The translations under genes were made by a program, and so were the position numbers. Of a DNA stretch of 64,000 nt, positions 17,067 through 25,404 are shown piece by piece; the first letter of the stretch is position 1; every line of letters begins with the position of its first letter. Origin of the DNA: an uncultured Dehalococcoidia bacterium (lineage in GTDB: Bacteria; Chloroflexota; Dehalococcoidia; Lucifugimonadales; UBA3495); NCBI GenBank assembly GCA_958296225.1, contig OY282456.1, forward strand, positions 930,001-994,000. The letters run 5' to 3'. The notes under the pieces are model-generated. The model saw only the letters and a program-made list of their open reading frames with translations, did no database searches and was not told the DNA's origin.

Positions 17067-18101
17067 GTGACTGCAGATACCACGCTGTTCGCCCACGTCA
17101 TCCCCAAACTCACCTCTCAGATGGAAGGAGCGGCTACCCAGGCGCTTGAATACATCCTGTCAGAATCAGAGGCCGCCAGGCGTGGAGTTGCAGACATGGC
17201 AGCCCATGGCGGCGCCGGGACATTCACTATTGCCCACTTGGAAACCGAAGTCAGCGGTGAAAGCCGTGAACGCGTCGACTTGGTGGGATTCGATGCCGCC
17301 GGAGCGGAACGCCTGCTCATCGAGGCCAAGTTCCGGGCGGGGCTGACCGTCAACCAGCCCAACACCTATTTGGCAAGGTTGCCGGCGGACGGTCCCGCTG
17401 TGTTGCTGTTCGTTGTGCCCACTGCGCGCCTTGAAAGTCTCTGGCCAGAGGTGCGCCAACGGGCAGCCGCAGAATATACGCTGGCGCCGGATTTGGATTC
17501 GGGTAACCTGCGGAGCGCAGCTCTCGAGGGGAACAACCGTTACCTTATGATGACCAGCTGGTCCAATATCCTTGACATTTTGCGTGAAGCCGCGGTTGCC
17601 GACGGCGCCGCAAAGACGGAGTTTGAAATCGCACAACTGCGGGGACTGGTGGATAATATGGAGATGAATACGCAAACTTTTCTGCCACTCAATTCCACAG
17701 AAATGGAACCGGACATTCCGCGCCGGATACTGGCGCTGATGCGGCTGGTTGATGATGCTGTCGAACGGGCCGTCGCCGAAGGCTGGGTGTCCAGTCCACG
17801 AGGCAGTACACCCAGCGGAGGCGGATATGGAAAGTACGTGTACCTTTGCGGCGTGAACGTGTGGTTTGGCATCTACTTGAGGCAGTGGGCGAGGCATGGG
17901 ATTTCGCCATTATGGCTGTGGCCGGCCGGGCAGGATGCCCGCAGCGCATTGCGCGGCAAGCGCAGTAGTCCGGACGACAATCATTTTCCCGTGGAGTTGC
18001 CCTTCAATGTGGAATACGACGCCGTTCTGGACGCAGCGGTATCCCAATTGGAACAGTTTGGCCGTCTGCTCAGCCCTGACGGGATGTACGCGGGTGCGTA
18101 G
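17067..18101 (+). CDS. Stand-alone PD-(D/E)XK nuclease-like protein
   Basis: This 344-residue protein has a nuclease-like core in its first third: RVDLVGFD (Asp71) followed by RLLIEAKFRAG (Glu86, Lys88), then NQPNTYLARLPADGPAVLLFVVPTARLE. This is the arrangement of a PD-(D/E)XK domain as found in restriction-like nucleases and in proteins that use the fold for binding. The C-terminal two thirds are unassigned, with a YVYLCGVNVWFGIYLRQWARHG segment that looks like a beta-rich domain. GTG at 17067 is the start, with AGGAG 10 bases upstream. It has no methyltransferase or helicase partner. Possible roles are a solitary restriction-like effector or a DNA-end-handling protein. Confidence 0.65.
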   Translation: MTADTTLFAHVIPKLTSQMEGAATQALEYILSESEAARRGVADMAAHGGAGTFTIAHLETEVSGESRERVDLVGFDAAGAERLLIEAKFRAGLTVNQPNTYLARLPADGPAVLLFVVPTARLESLWPEVRQRAAAEYTLAPDLDSGNLRSAALEGNNRYLMMTSWSNILDILREAAVADGAAKTEFEIAQLRGLVDNMEMNTQTFLPLNSTEMEPDIPRRILALMRLVDDAVERAVAEGWVSSPRGSTPSGGGYGKYVYLCGVNVWFGIYLRQWARHGISPLWLWPAGQDARSALRGKRSSPDDNHFPVELPFNVEYDAVLDAAVSQLEQFGRLLSPDGMYAGA

Positions 18102-18148
18102 CCTGATTGGTTATACGCTTCTGACGCCAGCTATAGCCAAAGGCCAAG

Positions 18149-19636
18149 TTACGACCGCAGCGGCTCGGCAATCAGCGCCTTGATGCGGGCGGTAATATCT
18201 GCCTGGTCGTAGGTGCGGAGCAGGTTAATCCGGTTGCGGTTGGGGTCGCCGCCGTGCCAGTATTCGTAAATCTCCTGGCGCATCCCGAAGGACGAAACTG
18301 CCAGGTCGTGGGCCAAACGGAAGAGGCGCGACTTGTACTCCACGTCAACGCCTCTGCCCGGCATATAGCGGTCCAGGTATGGGCGGAACTCCGGGTTAGC
18401 CAGGTCGTTTTCGCTGGGCTGCATAATCATCCCGGAACCGGCAATCTCCCGTAGCAGTTCCACCATGCGGGCCGACGTCTGGGCGAAGTAGATGTTCATA
18501 CCGGACATTGACCCCAGGGACATCAGGCCGTTTTCAGCCAGGTAGGCGTTGTGTTCCACGCCGTCCATAGCGTGCTGCCACATCTCCGTATAGGTGGCCA
18601 TTTCGCCCAGCTTCGCCGCCACCTCCCGGTATTCAATCACGCCGATGGCTTCCGCGATGAGGGTAGCGACGGCGGTCATCACCTTCATGCGCTGGTGAAT
18701 CCGGCACAGATTGCCCCAACCGCGAAAGTTGGCCTCGGAACCGAGCCGCTGCAACAGCGGGGCCGAGTCGTAGAGCATGAAAATCCGGTTCCAGGGCACC
18801 AGCACGTGGTCGAAGAACAGCATCGCGTCCTGCTCGTCGTAGCGGGTCGCCAGCGGGTGGCCGTAGCTGCCGGCCCACTGGGACACCGGCTCCCGGCATA
18901 GAATCTTCAACCCCGGGCTGTCCGTGGGAATCGAAAAGGCCAGCACGAACCGGGGGTCGGCGCGCCGCACGAAAGTGGCCGACAGGGATACGTAGGTCTC
19001 GTTGCTGATGGGCGCGGCGGTAGCCAGCTGCTTGGCCCCGTGAACGATAACCCCGCCGGCGGTTTCCTCCACCACGTGCAGCGCAACCTCGGCTTCGCTC
19101 TCGGCGCGGGTTTAGTTCTGGGGCTGCTGGCTGCGGTCAACTTGCGGGTCGCCCAGGGCGTGGGTCAGGAACAGGTCATTCTCCATGCAGTAGCGATAGT
19201 AGTTGGTGATGTTCTCGCCAAAGTCGCAATGCGGGTTCCGCACCTGCCCCAGCGCGTCGCGGATGGCATACAGCCCGATGATGTGGGGGGCCAGAATATC
19301 CGGGCTGCGGCCCAACTGCCCCCAGGATTCTGCGTTCCAGATTTCGCTGTTGCGCCGCTGTGATTTCAGGTCTTCCCGGCTGCGGGGCAGCAGCCAGGAC
19401 AGGCTGCAACGGTTGCCGGTGTCCGGGGAAATGAAGGTCATCTGCTCCCGGTAGGCGTCCGAGTGTTGCAGGTCGTAGATGCGGGCCAGTTCGTGCACCA
19501 TGCCGGTCATAGCCGGGTGGCCGGCTACGTCGGCCACTTTGGCGCCGTCCAGCCAGACCTCCCGGTTGTCCTGCAGGCTGGCGATGTAGCGGGCGCCGGT
19601 CATGGCGCCCTGGGCGGTTTCAATATCCAGTGCCAT
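18149..19636 (-). pseudogene. 4-hydroxyphenylacetate 3-hydroxylase (HpaB)-like gene interrupted by an in-frame TAA
   Basis: Read through, the frame encodes a full-length FAD-dependent HpaB-family hydroxylase of 494 residues plus one stop codon. N-terminal signatures include MTGARYIASLQDNREVWLDG and ENITNYYRYCMENDLFLTHA; C-terminal ones include GAKQLATAAPISNETYVS, MLFFDHVLVPWNRIF and RIHQRMKVMTAVATLI. Codon 175 (19112-19114, plus-strand TTA) is TAA, between SQQPQN and TRAESEAEVALHVVEE, in the variable loop after DPQVDRS. Both sides stay in the same frame, so this is a single nonsense change, not an indel. A GTG at 19075 could restart the C-terminal half (308 residues), but neither half should be active alone. 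No reductase (hpaC) is adjacent. Confidence 0.85.
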
Positions 19637-19669
19637 TACATTACTACCTCAATTAACGCGACGGCCGGG

Positions 19670-19930
19670 TTACTCAGCTATTTTGCCGGGATGCTGTCCG
19701 CGCTGCGCGCGATGCCAGGCCGCCAGCAAATCATCCCGACGGTTCGCTGTCCAGGACTTTACCAGACGCCGCTGGCGTGCGGGCAGCCTGCCGGCGACAA
19801 AACTGCCGTCGCTGATTGCCACTTTCACCCAAACCCCGCCGTATGCAACGTGGATGTGGGGCGCGCCGTGTTCGCTGTAATAGATGCACATTCTCAGGCT
19901 GCCGTTGTCAATGCGGCATACTTCGGGCAT
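19670..19930 (-). CDS. DUF4160-family small protein
   Basis: This 86-residue protein matches DUF4160: MPEVCRIDNGSLRMCIYYSEH followed by APHIHVAYGGVWVKVAISDG, with the family's conserved HxxPHxH-like element (SEHGAPHIHV). The C-terminus LPARQRRLVKSWTANRRDDLL is the usual helix. I chose the ATG at 19930 because earlier codons have no homology. It lies 26 bases after the DUF2442-containing gene on the same strand. DUF4160 and DUF2442 genes are habitual neighbours in bacteria and are suspected to be a toxin-antitoxin-like pair; biochemical proof is lacking as far as I know. Confidence 0.75.
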   Translation of the reverse strand: MPEVCRIDNGSLRMCIYYSEHGAPHIHVAYGGVWVKVAISDGSFVAGRLPARQRRLVKSWTANRRDDLLAAWHRAQRGQHPGKIAE

Positions 19931-19956
19931 CGTTGACCGACGGACGGGCTGACGGG

Positions 19957-20592
19957 CTAACCGGCCTGGCCCGTCAACTTCAAGTACAGTGCGTCGCCGC
20001 ACAGGGCAACGTCGTCGCCCCATTCCACCGCGCCGCCGGCTCCCAGCCGCACCGACTCGAAAAACCGGCGGTCGCTCCAGCGCGCAAAAGGCTCAGCAGC
20101 AACCATGTCGGACAAATCCACTTCGCCGGCGACGCCATCAGCATAGCGCAGCAAGATGCGATGCCCTTCCAGAGGGGCTACTGAAGTCGGCATTGCGAAT
20201 TCGCTAGTGGATTCTCCCGGCCCAAAGCTGCCGGTCTTGCCTAAAGACAACGGCCCCGCCGGCGCCAGCTTACCGGCCGCATAGTCCTCATCAAGGTTGA
20301 ATATCTGCAGGGCGGAGGCGCCCAGGCGGAACTCGTCCTGCGGGCTGAACAACACGGGGCAAGGCCACTGCTGGCCGCCGATAGACAGCAGGGCGATGCC
20401 ATAACCCCAATCCGCCAAACTGCCGTCCGGCAGCGCAACGTTCCGTTTGCAAGTGGGTTCAATGCCCAATTTATTCAGAACGGACTCCGGGAAAATGGAG
20501 TGGTCAGCCCATACATCCACGAGGGGATGCGTGAGGTAAAAATCCCCCCCGCCAAGTTTGCAGATACCGACTTCTGCCCATAGCTCAATCAT
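19957..20592 (-). CDS. Fusion of a degenerate clan AA aspartic-protease-like domain with DUF2442
   Basis: The 211-residue protein has two parts. Residues 1 to about 115 align by eye with retropepsin-like proteins: THPLVDVWADHSIFPESVLNKLGIEP stands where VDTGATxxxLPxxLxxxLGI is usual, followed by VALPDGSLADWGYGIALL and a FRLGASALQIFNLDED end. The catalytic DTG reads DVW, so protease activity is unlikely. Residues about 140-211 are DUF2442: GHRILLRYADGVAGEVDLSDM, RFFESVRLGAGGAVEWGDDVALCGDALY. DUF4160 follows directly. The fusion is unusual because DUF2442 is normally a free small protein. A regulatory or antitoxin role for the fusion is an inference. Confidence 0.65.
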   Translation of the reverse strand: MIELWAEVGICKLGGGDFYLTHPLVDVWADHSIFPESVLNKLGIEPTCKRNVALPDGSLADWGYGIALLSIGGQQWPCPVLFSPQDEFRLGASALQIFNLDEDYAAGKLAPAGPLSLGKTGSFGPGESTSEFAMPTSVAPLEGHRILLRYADGVAGEVDLSDMVAAEPFARWSDRRFFESVRLGAGGAVEWGDDVALCGDALYLKLTGQAG

Positions 20593-20699
20593 TACAACCT
20601 GTCCTTGTGCGTTGTAGTCTGAGATTTTTCATTGCGTTCAGTATCGCACATCCTCGGTTGCCTTGCTGAGTTTTGCGCTTTGCCAGGGTTAGGCCGGCG

Positions 20700-22238
20700 T
20701 CACGTCCGGCTGTTGAACACGTAGTGCGGCGTTCCCACGGCGGGCGTCCGGCTCCGGTAGAACTGCTCGACGTAGGGCGTCAGCCGACCCGCCATCCGCC
20801 GGGTGGCCAGCGTTTCGGGTTCCAGGGGACGGGAGAGTTGTTCCCGCAGTTCCCGGCGCACATCGTCTTTATTGACCCGCCGGTGCGCGCCGTCTTGCAG
20901 CAGTACTTCCCCATCGACGATGACGGCGGCCACGTCCTGCGTCTTGGCTCTACCCAGCACCACCTCCAGCGGAGGGGTGTCGGGTTCCAGGTAGGGGTCT
21001 TCCAGCCGGTCCAGCCGTATCAGCGCCAGGTCGGCCCGTCGGCCCGGCTCCAGCGCGCCGATGTCCCCGGCAAACCCGGTGGGAACGGCGGCGTTGACCG
21101 TGGCCATGGCCAGAACCTGCGCGGCGGTGACGGCGGGGGCGTCAATGCCCGGCTGCCGGTGGAGCTTGCTGACCAGCCGCATCTCCTGCAACAGGTCGTC
21201 ATCGTCGTTAATGGCGGTGCTGTCGGTGCCCATGGCCACGTTGACGCCCCGGGCCAGCATCGGATTTACCGGGGCGATGCCGTTCTTGAGCCGCAGGTTA
21301 GAGCTGGCGTTGTGGCAAACCGTCGCTCCGGCATCGGACAGCAGCTCAATATCGCCATCGGTGAGCCAAACGGCATGAGCGAAGGAAAGCTCCGGCCCCA
21401 GGAACTCCAGCTCCTGCAAGTGCGCCACGGGCGTCTTGCCCCAGGTGCGCATCCCATAATCTTTCTGGTAAGCGCTCTCCACCAGGTGCATATGGATTCC
21501 GGTCTGATAGCGGGCCGCGTGTTCTTTGGCCCGCAGCAGGAATTCATCGGAGTTCCACTGCACGTTGGCGGGACTCAACAGCGCCCGGACTTTGCCCGAT
21601 TGGTGGTTGTGATATTGACGGTGGGTTTCATCAAAGAAGGCAAAGTAGTCATCGTCAGTCATATCGGCGACGGACAGATAGCGGCGCACATCGTCGGCCA
21701 GGTCTGCCGGCAAGCCGGACAGGAACTCCCGGTCATCGCCGTACACCACCCGGTTCTGGTTGCGGAGATAGCTGGAAAAAGCCACCCGCATACCGGCGTC
21801 CAGAAACCCGCGCAGCACGGCGTCCACATCCTCTTTCAGGGTAGCGGCGGCGGTCTGGGGGTGGTTGTACATCACTGTGGTAGTGCCCGACGCCATCATA
21901 TTCAGGGCAGTGTAGAGGGTCATCAGGTAGTGGTCGTAGGGCCGGCGTCCCCAGCCGGCCAGAATCCACAGCTCCAGGCAGTCGTCGCAGCTGCCCATCT
22001 GCAGGGTGGTTACCCCGCGCCCGTGGTGATGTGCGTTGACCAGGCCAGGGATGATGGCGTAGTCCAGGCCGCCGAGTTCCGCATCGGGTTGGTACTGCGC
22101 CCGGAGCGACTGGTAGGGGCCAACGTCTTTGATAACGCCGTCCTCCTGATACACCGCCGCATCGTAGAGTACGGTGGCGGCGTCGCCGGAGCCGGCAGGG
22201 CTGAGCAGGTGCTTGCCGCGAATCAGTGAGGAAGCCAT
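20700..22238 (-). CDS. Amidohydrolase-superfamily deaminase/hydrolase (AtzA/TrzN/SsnA-like)
   Basis: This 512-residue metal-dependent hydrolase has the TIM-barrel signatures of the cytosine/guanine deaminase and chlorohydrolase group: the HxH-type motif in PGLVNAHHHGRG, GIHMHLVESAYQ with the third His, LSFAHAVWLTDGDI with the fourth, and MGTDSTAINDDDDLL with the metal Asp. The C-terminal PGRRADLALIRLD is the usual beta-sandwich return. The ATG at 22238 has GGAG upstream. Family enzymes deaminate or dechlorinate N-heterocycles. The downstream position of two PuuE-like deacetylases (urate/allantoin-type) hints at purine or ureide degradation, but this is inference. Confidence 0.85.
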   Translation of the reverse strand: MASSLIRGKHLLSPAGSGDAATVLYDAAVYQEDGVIKDVGPYQSLRAQYQPDAELGGLDYAIIPGLVNAHHHGRGVTTLQMGSCDDCLELWILAGWGRRPYDHYLMTLYTALNMMASGTTTVMYNHPQTAAATLKEDVDAVLRGFLDAGMRVAFSSYLRNQNRVVYGDDREFLSGLPADLADDVRRYLSVADMTDDDYFAFFDETHRQYHNHQSGKVRALLSPANVQWNSDEFLLRAKEHAARYQTGIHMHLVESAYQKDYGMRTWGKTPVAHLQELEFLGPELSFAHAVWLTDGDIELLSDAGATVCHNASSNLRLKNGIAPVNPMLARGVNVAMGTDSTAINDDDDLLQEMRLVSKLHRQPGIDAPAVTAAQVLAMATVNAAVPTGFAGDIGALEPGRRADLALIRLDRLEDPYLEPDTPPLEVVLGRAKTQDVAAVIVDGEVLLQDGAHRRVNKDDVRRELREQLSRPLEPETLATRRMAGRLTPYVEQFYRSRTPAVGTPHYVFNSRT

Positions 22239-22251
22239 TGGAATCACTCCG

Positions 22252-23163
22252 TCATATGGTTTGGGATTGGTACCAGTCAATGATTGCAGACCCGGTGGCC
22301 GCCCAAACCCCCTGCCGCCTCACCATGTGCCGCAATGCGGCGTCCAGGTATCCAATGCGGAACGGCTGTCCGATGAGCCACGGGTGCAGGTGCAGGGTCA
22401 GCACGCGACCGTTCACCGCGCCAGCTTCGTACAAAGCGTCGAAGGCTTCGGTCAGCATATCCTGGTAGCGGTCGATGGGCACCTTGCGCTCCGCCAGGGC
22501 GCTCACGTCGTCCAGTTCCCACATTATGGGCAGAGCGTACAGTTGGCCTTCAGAGGTGGTCATCGGGAATGGCTGCTCATCGTTGACCCAATCGCAGACG
22601 TACCGGATGCCGGCCTGAGCCAGAAGCTGCGGAGTGCGGGAGGACTCGCCGTATTCCGGCCCCAGCCAGCCCTTTGCCGTCTCGCCGGTGGCGTGATTGA
22701 GGGCAGTCAACGACTCCTGAATGTAACCCGTCTCCTCTTCGGAAGTCATCCGGCCGGTTATCATACGGCTGACGGAAATGCCGTGGCCGATGAACTCGCA
22801 GCCCCTGGCGTTGAGGTGTCGCACCAGGTAGGGGTAGTTGGCTGCCGTGAGGGCGTCCATTGCCACCGTAGCCGGGATGCCGTGCGTTTCCAGCGTGTCC
22901 AGCAGCCGGAAAACTCCGACCCGGTGGCCGTATTCCCGGTGGGAGAGACGGGCGTAGTCGGGGAAGGGCCGCGCCGCCGAACCCCCGGACAGATTGGCCG
23001 CCTGGAAGCTGCCGGAGGGAGCCTGCCATTCCATATGCTCCAAGTTGATGATGACGCAGACGGCAACCCGCGCGTCATTGGGCCATTGCAGCCGGCCGCG
23101 CGTGTTCAGAGGCGACCATTGGTGATGCTCGTGGTCCATACCGTAGCGGCGCTGTCCAGACAA
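22252..23163 (-). CDS. Polysaccharide deacetylase-family protein (PuuE-like), paralogue 1
   Basis: This 303-residue NodB-fold protein resembles the urate-catabolism (PuuE allantoinase-like) branch rather than cell-wall deacetylases. NDARVAVCVIINLEHMEW opens the barrel, YGHRVGVFRLLDTLETHGIPAT follows, then FIGHGISVSRM with the metal His, GWLGPEYGESSRTPQLLAQAG and a late LHLHPWLIGQPFRI. A TTG at 23163 has GGAGG 5 bases upstream and is preferred over an ATG 8 codons later with no ribosome site. It lies 13 bases after paralogue 2 and 13 bases before the amidohydrolase, forming one operon. There is no signal peptide, which supports a small cytoplasmic substrate. Confidence 0.82.
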   Translation of the reverse strand: MSGQRRYGMDHEHHQWSPLNTRGRLQWPNDARVAVCVIINLEHMEWQAPSGSFQAANLSGGSAARPFPDYARLSHREYGHRVGVFRLLDTLETHGIPATVAMDALTAANYPYLVRHLNARGCEFIGHGISVSRMITGRMTSEEETGYIQESLTALNHATGETAKGWLGPEYGESSRTPQLLAQAGIRYVCDWVNDEQPFPMTTSEGQLYALPIMWELDDVSALAERKVPIDRYQDMLTEAFDALYEAGAVNGRVLTLHLHPWLIGQPFRIGYLDAALRHMVRRQGVWAATGSAIIDWYQSQTI

Positions 23164-23175
23164 AATTGCCTCCCT

Positions 23176-24087
23176 TTACTGGTTGATGTGCCGCGCGTGG
23201 GCCACGGCCTGGTCGTAGTAATGCTCGATGTAGTAATCGGCGATTTCGTCGGCGGTCGTTTGCCAAACGCCGTCGTGGGACATGATGTAGCCCAGCAGGT
23301 CGTCCAGGTATTTAATCCGGTGGGGCTGGCCAATCAGGAACGGATGCAGCGCGATGCACATAACGCGGCCGCTCTCCGCGCCCTCTTGATAAAGCCGGTC
23401 GAACTGTGCCTTGCAGATGCGGACGAAGTAATCGCCTTCATAATGGTTGTCCCGCAGCACCGATGAATCGTTCAACTCGATGGAGTAGGGCACCGACACC
23501 AGTTTGCCCGCATTGACCTTAATGGGGGTGGGCTGGTCATCGTGAAACCAGTCGGTGTGATAGATGAGGCCGGCCTCGGCCATCAGGTCCGGCGTGCTTA
23601 CGCTACCCGAAATCGCCGGCCCCAACATTCCCTTCAGCTGCTTTCCCGTGTGCCGTTGCAGGGTGTCGATGCAGTCGCGGTAAAATTGCCGTTCTTCGTC
23701 CTCGGTGCAGGTGTAAAGGTACTGTGTGTTGTAGATGCCGTGGCTCATAAAGTCCCAATCGCGCTCCACCATGGCTTCGGCTACCTCGGGGAAGTGCTCC
23801 AATACTGCCATGTTGAGGGAAACGCAGCAGCGGATTCCGTGCTTGTCCAGCGGTTCCAGCATCCGCCAGAAACCGACCCGGTTGCCGTAGTCCCGGTAGG
23901 AGTACTGCCGGACGTCGGGGTAGGGCATACGGGGCCAGGGGTTGCGCGCCCCTTTGTTTTCCGGGAGGTACTCGTAATGCTCCACGTTGGGGGATATCCA
24001 GAGGGCCAGGCGAGCGTCGCCGGGCCACTTGATAACGGGCCGGTCAATGATGGGCAGGTAATCGATGCGGTCGGGTGGCAATGCCAT
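23176..24087 (-). CDS. Polysaccharide deacetylase-family protein (PuuE-like), paralogue 2
   Basis: A 303-residue paralogue of the next gene with the same block order: GDARLALWISPNVEHYEYLP, YGNRVGFWRMLEPLDKHGI, DFMSHGIYNTQYL (metal-type His), GMLGPAISGSVSTPDLMAEAG and IALHPFLIGQPHRI. The ATG at 24087 has GGAGG upstream and leads the three-gene run deacetylase-deacetylase-amidohydrolase. No secretion signal is visible. Two unequal paralogues in tandem could form a heteromer or act on two successive substrates. I infer hydrolysis of a ureide or N-acyl compound; the exact substrate is not visible. Confidence 0.82.
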   Translation of the reverse strand: MALPPDRIDYLPIIDRPVIKWPGDARLALWISPNVEHYEYLPENKGARNPWPRMPYPDVRQYSYRDYGNRVGFWRMLEPLDKHGIRCCVSLNMAVLEHFPEVAEAMVERDWDFMSHGIYNTQYLYTCTEDEERQFYRDCIDTLQRHTGKQLKGMLGPAISGSVSTPDLMAEAGLIYHTDWFHDDQPTPIKVNAGKLVSVPYSIELNDSSVLRDNHYEGDYFVRICKAQFDRLYQEGAESGRVMCIALHPFLIGQPHRIKYLDDLLGYIMSHDGVWQTTADEIADYYIEHYYDQAVAHARHINQ

Positions 24088-24131
24088 CGGTAGTTCCTCC
24101 GGGAAATAAATTCGGAACGCGCTGCGCCGGG

Positions 24132-25112
24132 CTAATCCAGGAACCCGGATTCCCGGCGCCATCGCACGTAGTCCGTCAGGCCGGCCGCCAGGTCATATTG
24201 GGGCGTCCAGCCCAGGTCGTGCCACAGCCGGTAGGCGGACAATGGCCCCCGTGTCGGCCCCAGGGCGGCATCGGCCGGCGCCGGCATTTCCGGTTCGACT
24301 AACCGGAACTCAGGAAAGAGTTCCGCCAGCTGGCGTTGAATCTCAGCGCCGGTCACCGGGACGCCGTTGGTGATGTTGTACAGGTCGTGGGGCAGCTCCG
24401 GCGCAGCGACGACGGCGGCAACGGCGGATGCGGTGTCCCGGACATAAGTGTAGTCCCGGCCATGGTCGCTATAGTCCCTGGTGACGGGTTCTCCCCGCAG
24501 CATTTGGCCCGTCCACTGGTAGGGCGTTGACATATTGCTGCGGTGGCCGGTCACGCGCTCCATCGGGCCGTAGGGGGTGCTGACCCGCAGGCTGGCCGTG
24601 GCAAACCCATGCAGCTGCCCGTAACGCCGGGTGAGGCACTCGCTGGCAAACTTGGTAATCCCGTACAGGTTGCCGGGTTGGGGTGGGTCGTCTTCGTTAT
24701 AGGTCTGGTCCGGCTCCCGGGTCAGGCCGTAGGCGGCCCCGGAGCTGACATAGACAAACCGCGCCACGCCGGCCATCCGCGCCAGCTCCAGCAGATTGCC
24801 GGTGCCGGTGAGATTGATGTCCAGGATGTCCTTGCTGCGGGCGGTTTCCAGGTCGGCGCGGTTCACCGTGAACACTGCGGCGTGCACCACCCGGTCAATG
24901 GCATGGGCCGTCCGCAGGGCATCCAGCCCCGCCGTATCCAGAATGTCGCCGGTGAGGAATGTAACCCGCGCGGCCAGCCCGCCTAAAAACTGCTCCGTCA
25001 GGGAGTCGGCCGGCATCACGTCCAGGCTGACGACATCGTGGCCGCGGGCGGCCAGTTCCTTAACGATATTGGCTCCGACAAAGCCGGTTCCGCCGGTTAC
25101 CAGGGTTGCCAT
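24132..25112 (-). CDS. NAD-dependent epimerase/dehydratase-family protein
   Basis: This 326-residue extended SDR has TLVTGGTGFVGANIVKELAARGHDVV as the nucleotide-binding opening, VHAAVFTVNRADLE, FVYVSSGAAYG and YGITKFASECL carrying the YxxxK pair. Sequence details (LRVSTPYGPMERVTG, DLYNITNGVPVTGAEI) resemble UDP-glucose 4-epimerase-like and D-erythronate dehydrogenase-like proteins. The ATG at 25112 lies 9 bases after GGAG; a second ATG three codons upstream sits on top of that site and is rejected. It is 44 bases upstream of the deacetylase operon on the same strand and may share its message. Confidence 0.85.
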   Translation of the reverse strand: MATLVTGGTGFVGANIVKELAARGHDVVSLDVMPADSLTEQFLGGLAARVTFLTGDILDTAGLDALRTAHAIDRVVHAAVFTVNRADLETARSKDILDINLTGTGNLLELARMAGVARFVYVSSGAAYGLTREPDQTYNEDDPPQPGNLYGITKFASECLTRRYGQLHGFATASLRVSTPYGPMERVTGHRSNMSTPYQWTGQMLRGEPVTRDYSDHGRDYTYVRDTASAVAAVVAAPELPHDLYNITNGVPVTGAEIQRQLAELFPEFRLVEPEMPAPADAALGPTRGPLSAYRLWHDLGWTPQYDLAAGLTDYVRWRRESGFLD

Positions 25113-25404
25113 CCGTTTCATCTCCCCGCGCTTTGTTTCCCCGGCCCATCCATCCGATGGGACTTTACGCGACACCGGCCCCCGCGCCTGCCGGTGTACA
25201 GCATACCTGAAGCAGGCTCGCCGCGCAGTGTGGGGAACACAGGGGAGTTTAAGCGCAAGCGGTTTTCCAGTCAAACCGGGCAGCCACCGGATTCCAACCC
25301 CGTTGTTCTTTAGATGACGTGTGAAAAGCGGGCCGGAGTATGATAGTTTTGAGGCAGAGCCTCACACCCCAACCCGACAGCCAGGAATGACAAGGAGCAA
25401 GACG

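Noticed and set aside
20673..22229. 518-codon open frame on the plus strand
   Set aside because: Antisense of the amidohydrolase gene, which has all metal-binding motifs on the minus strand.
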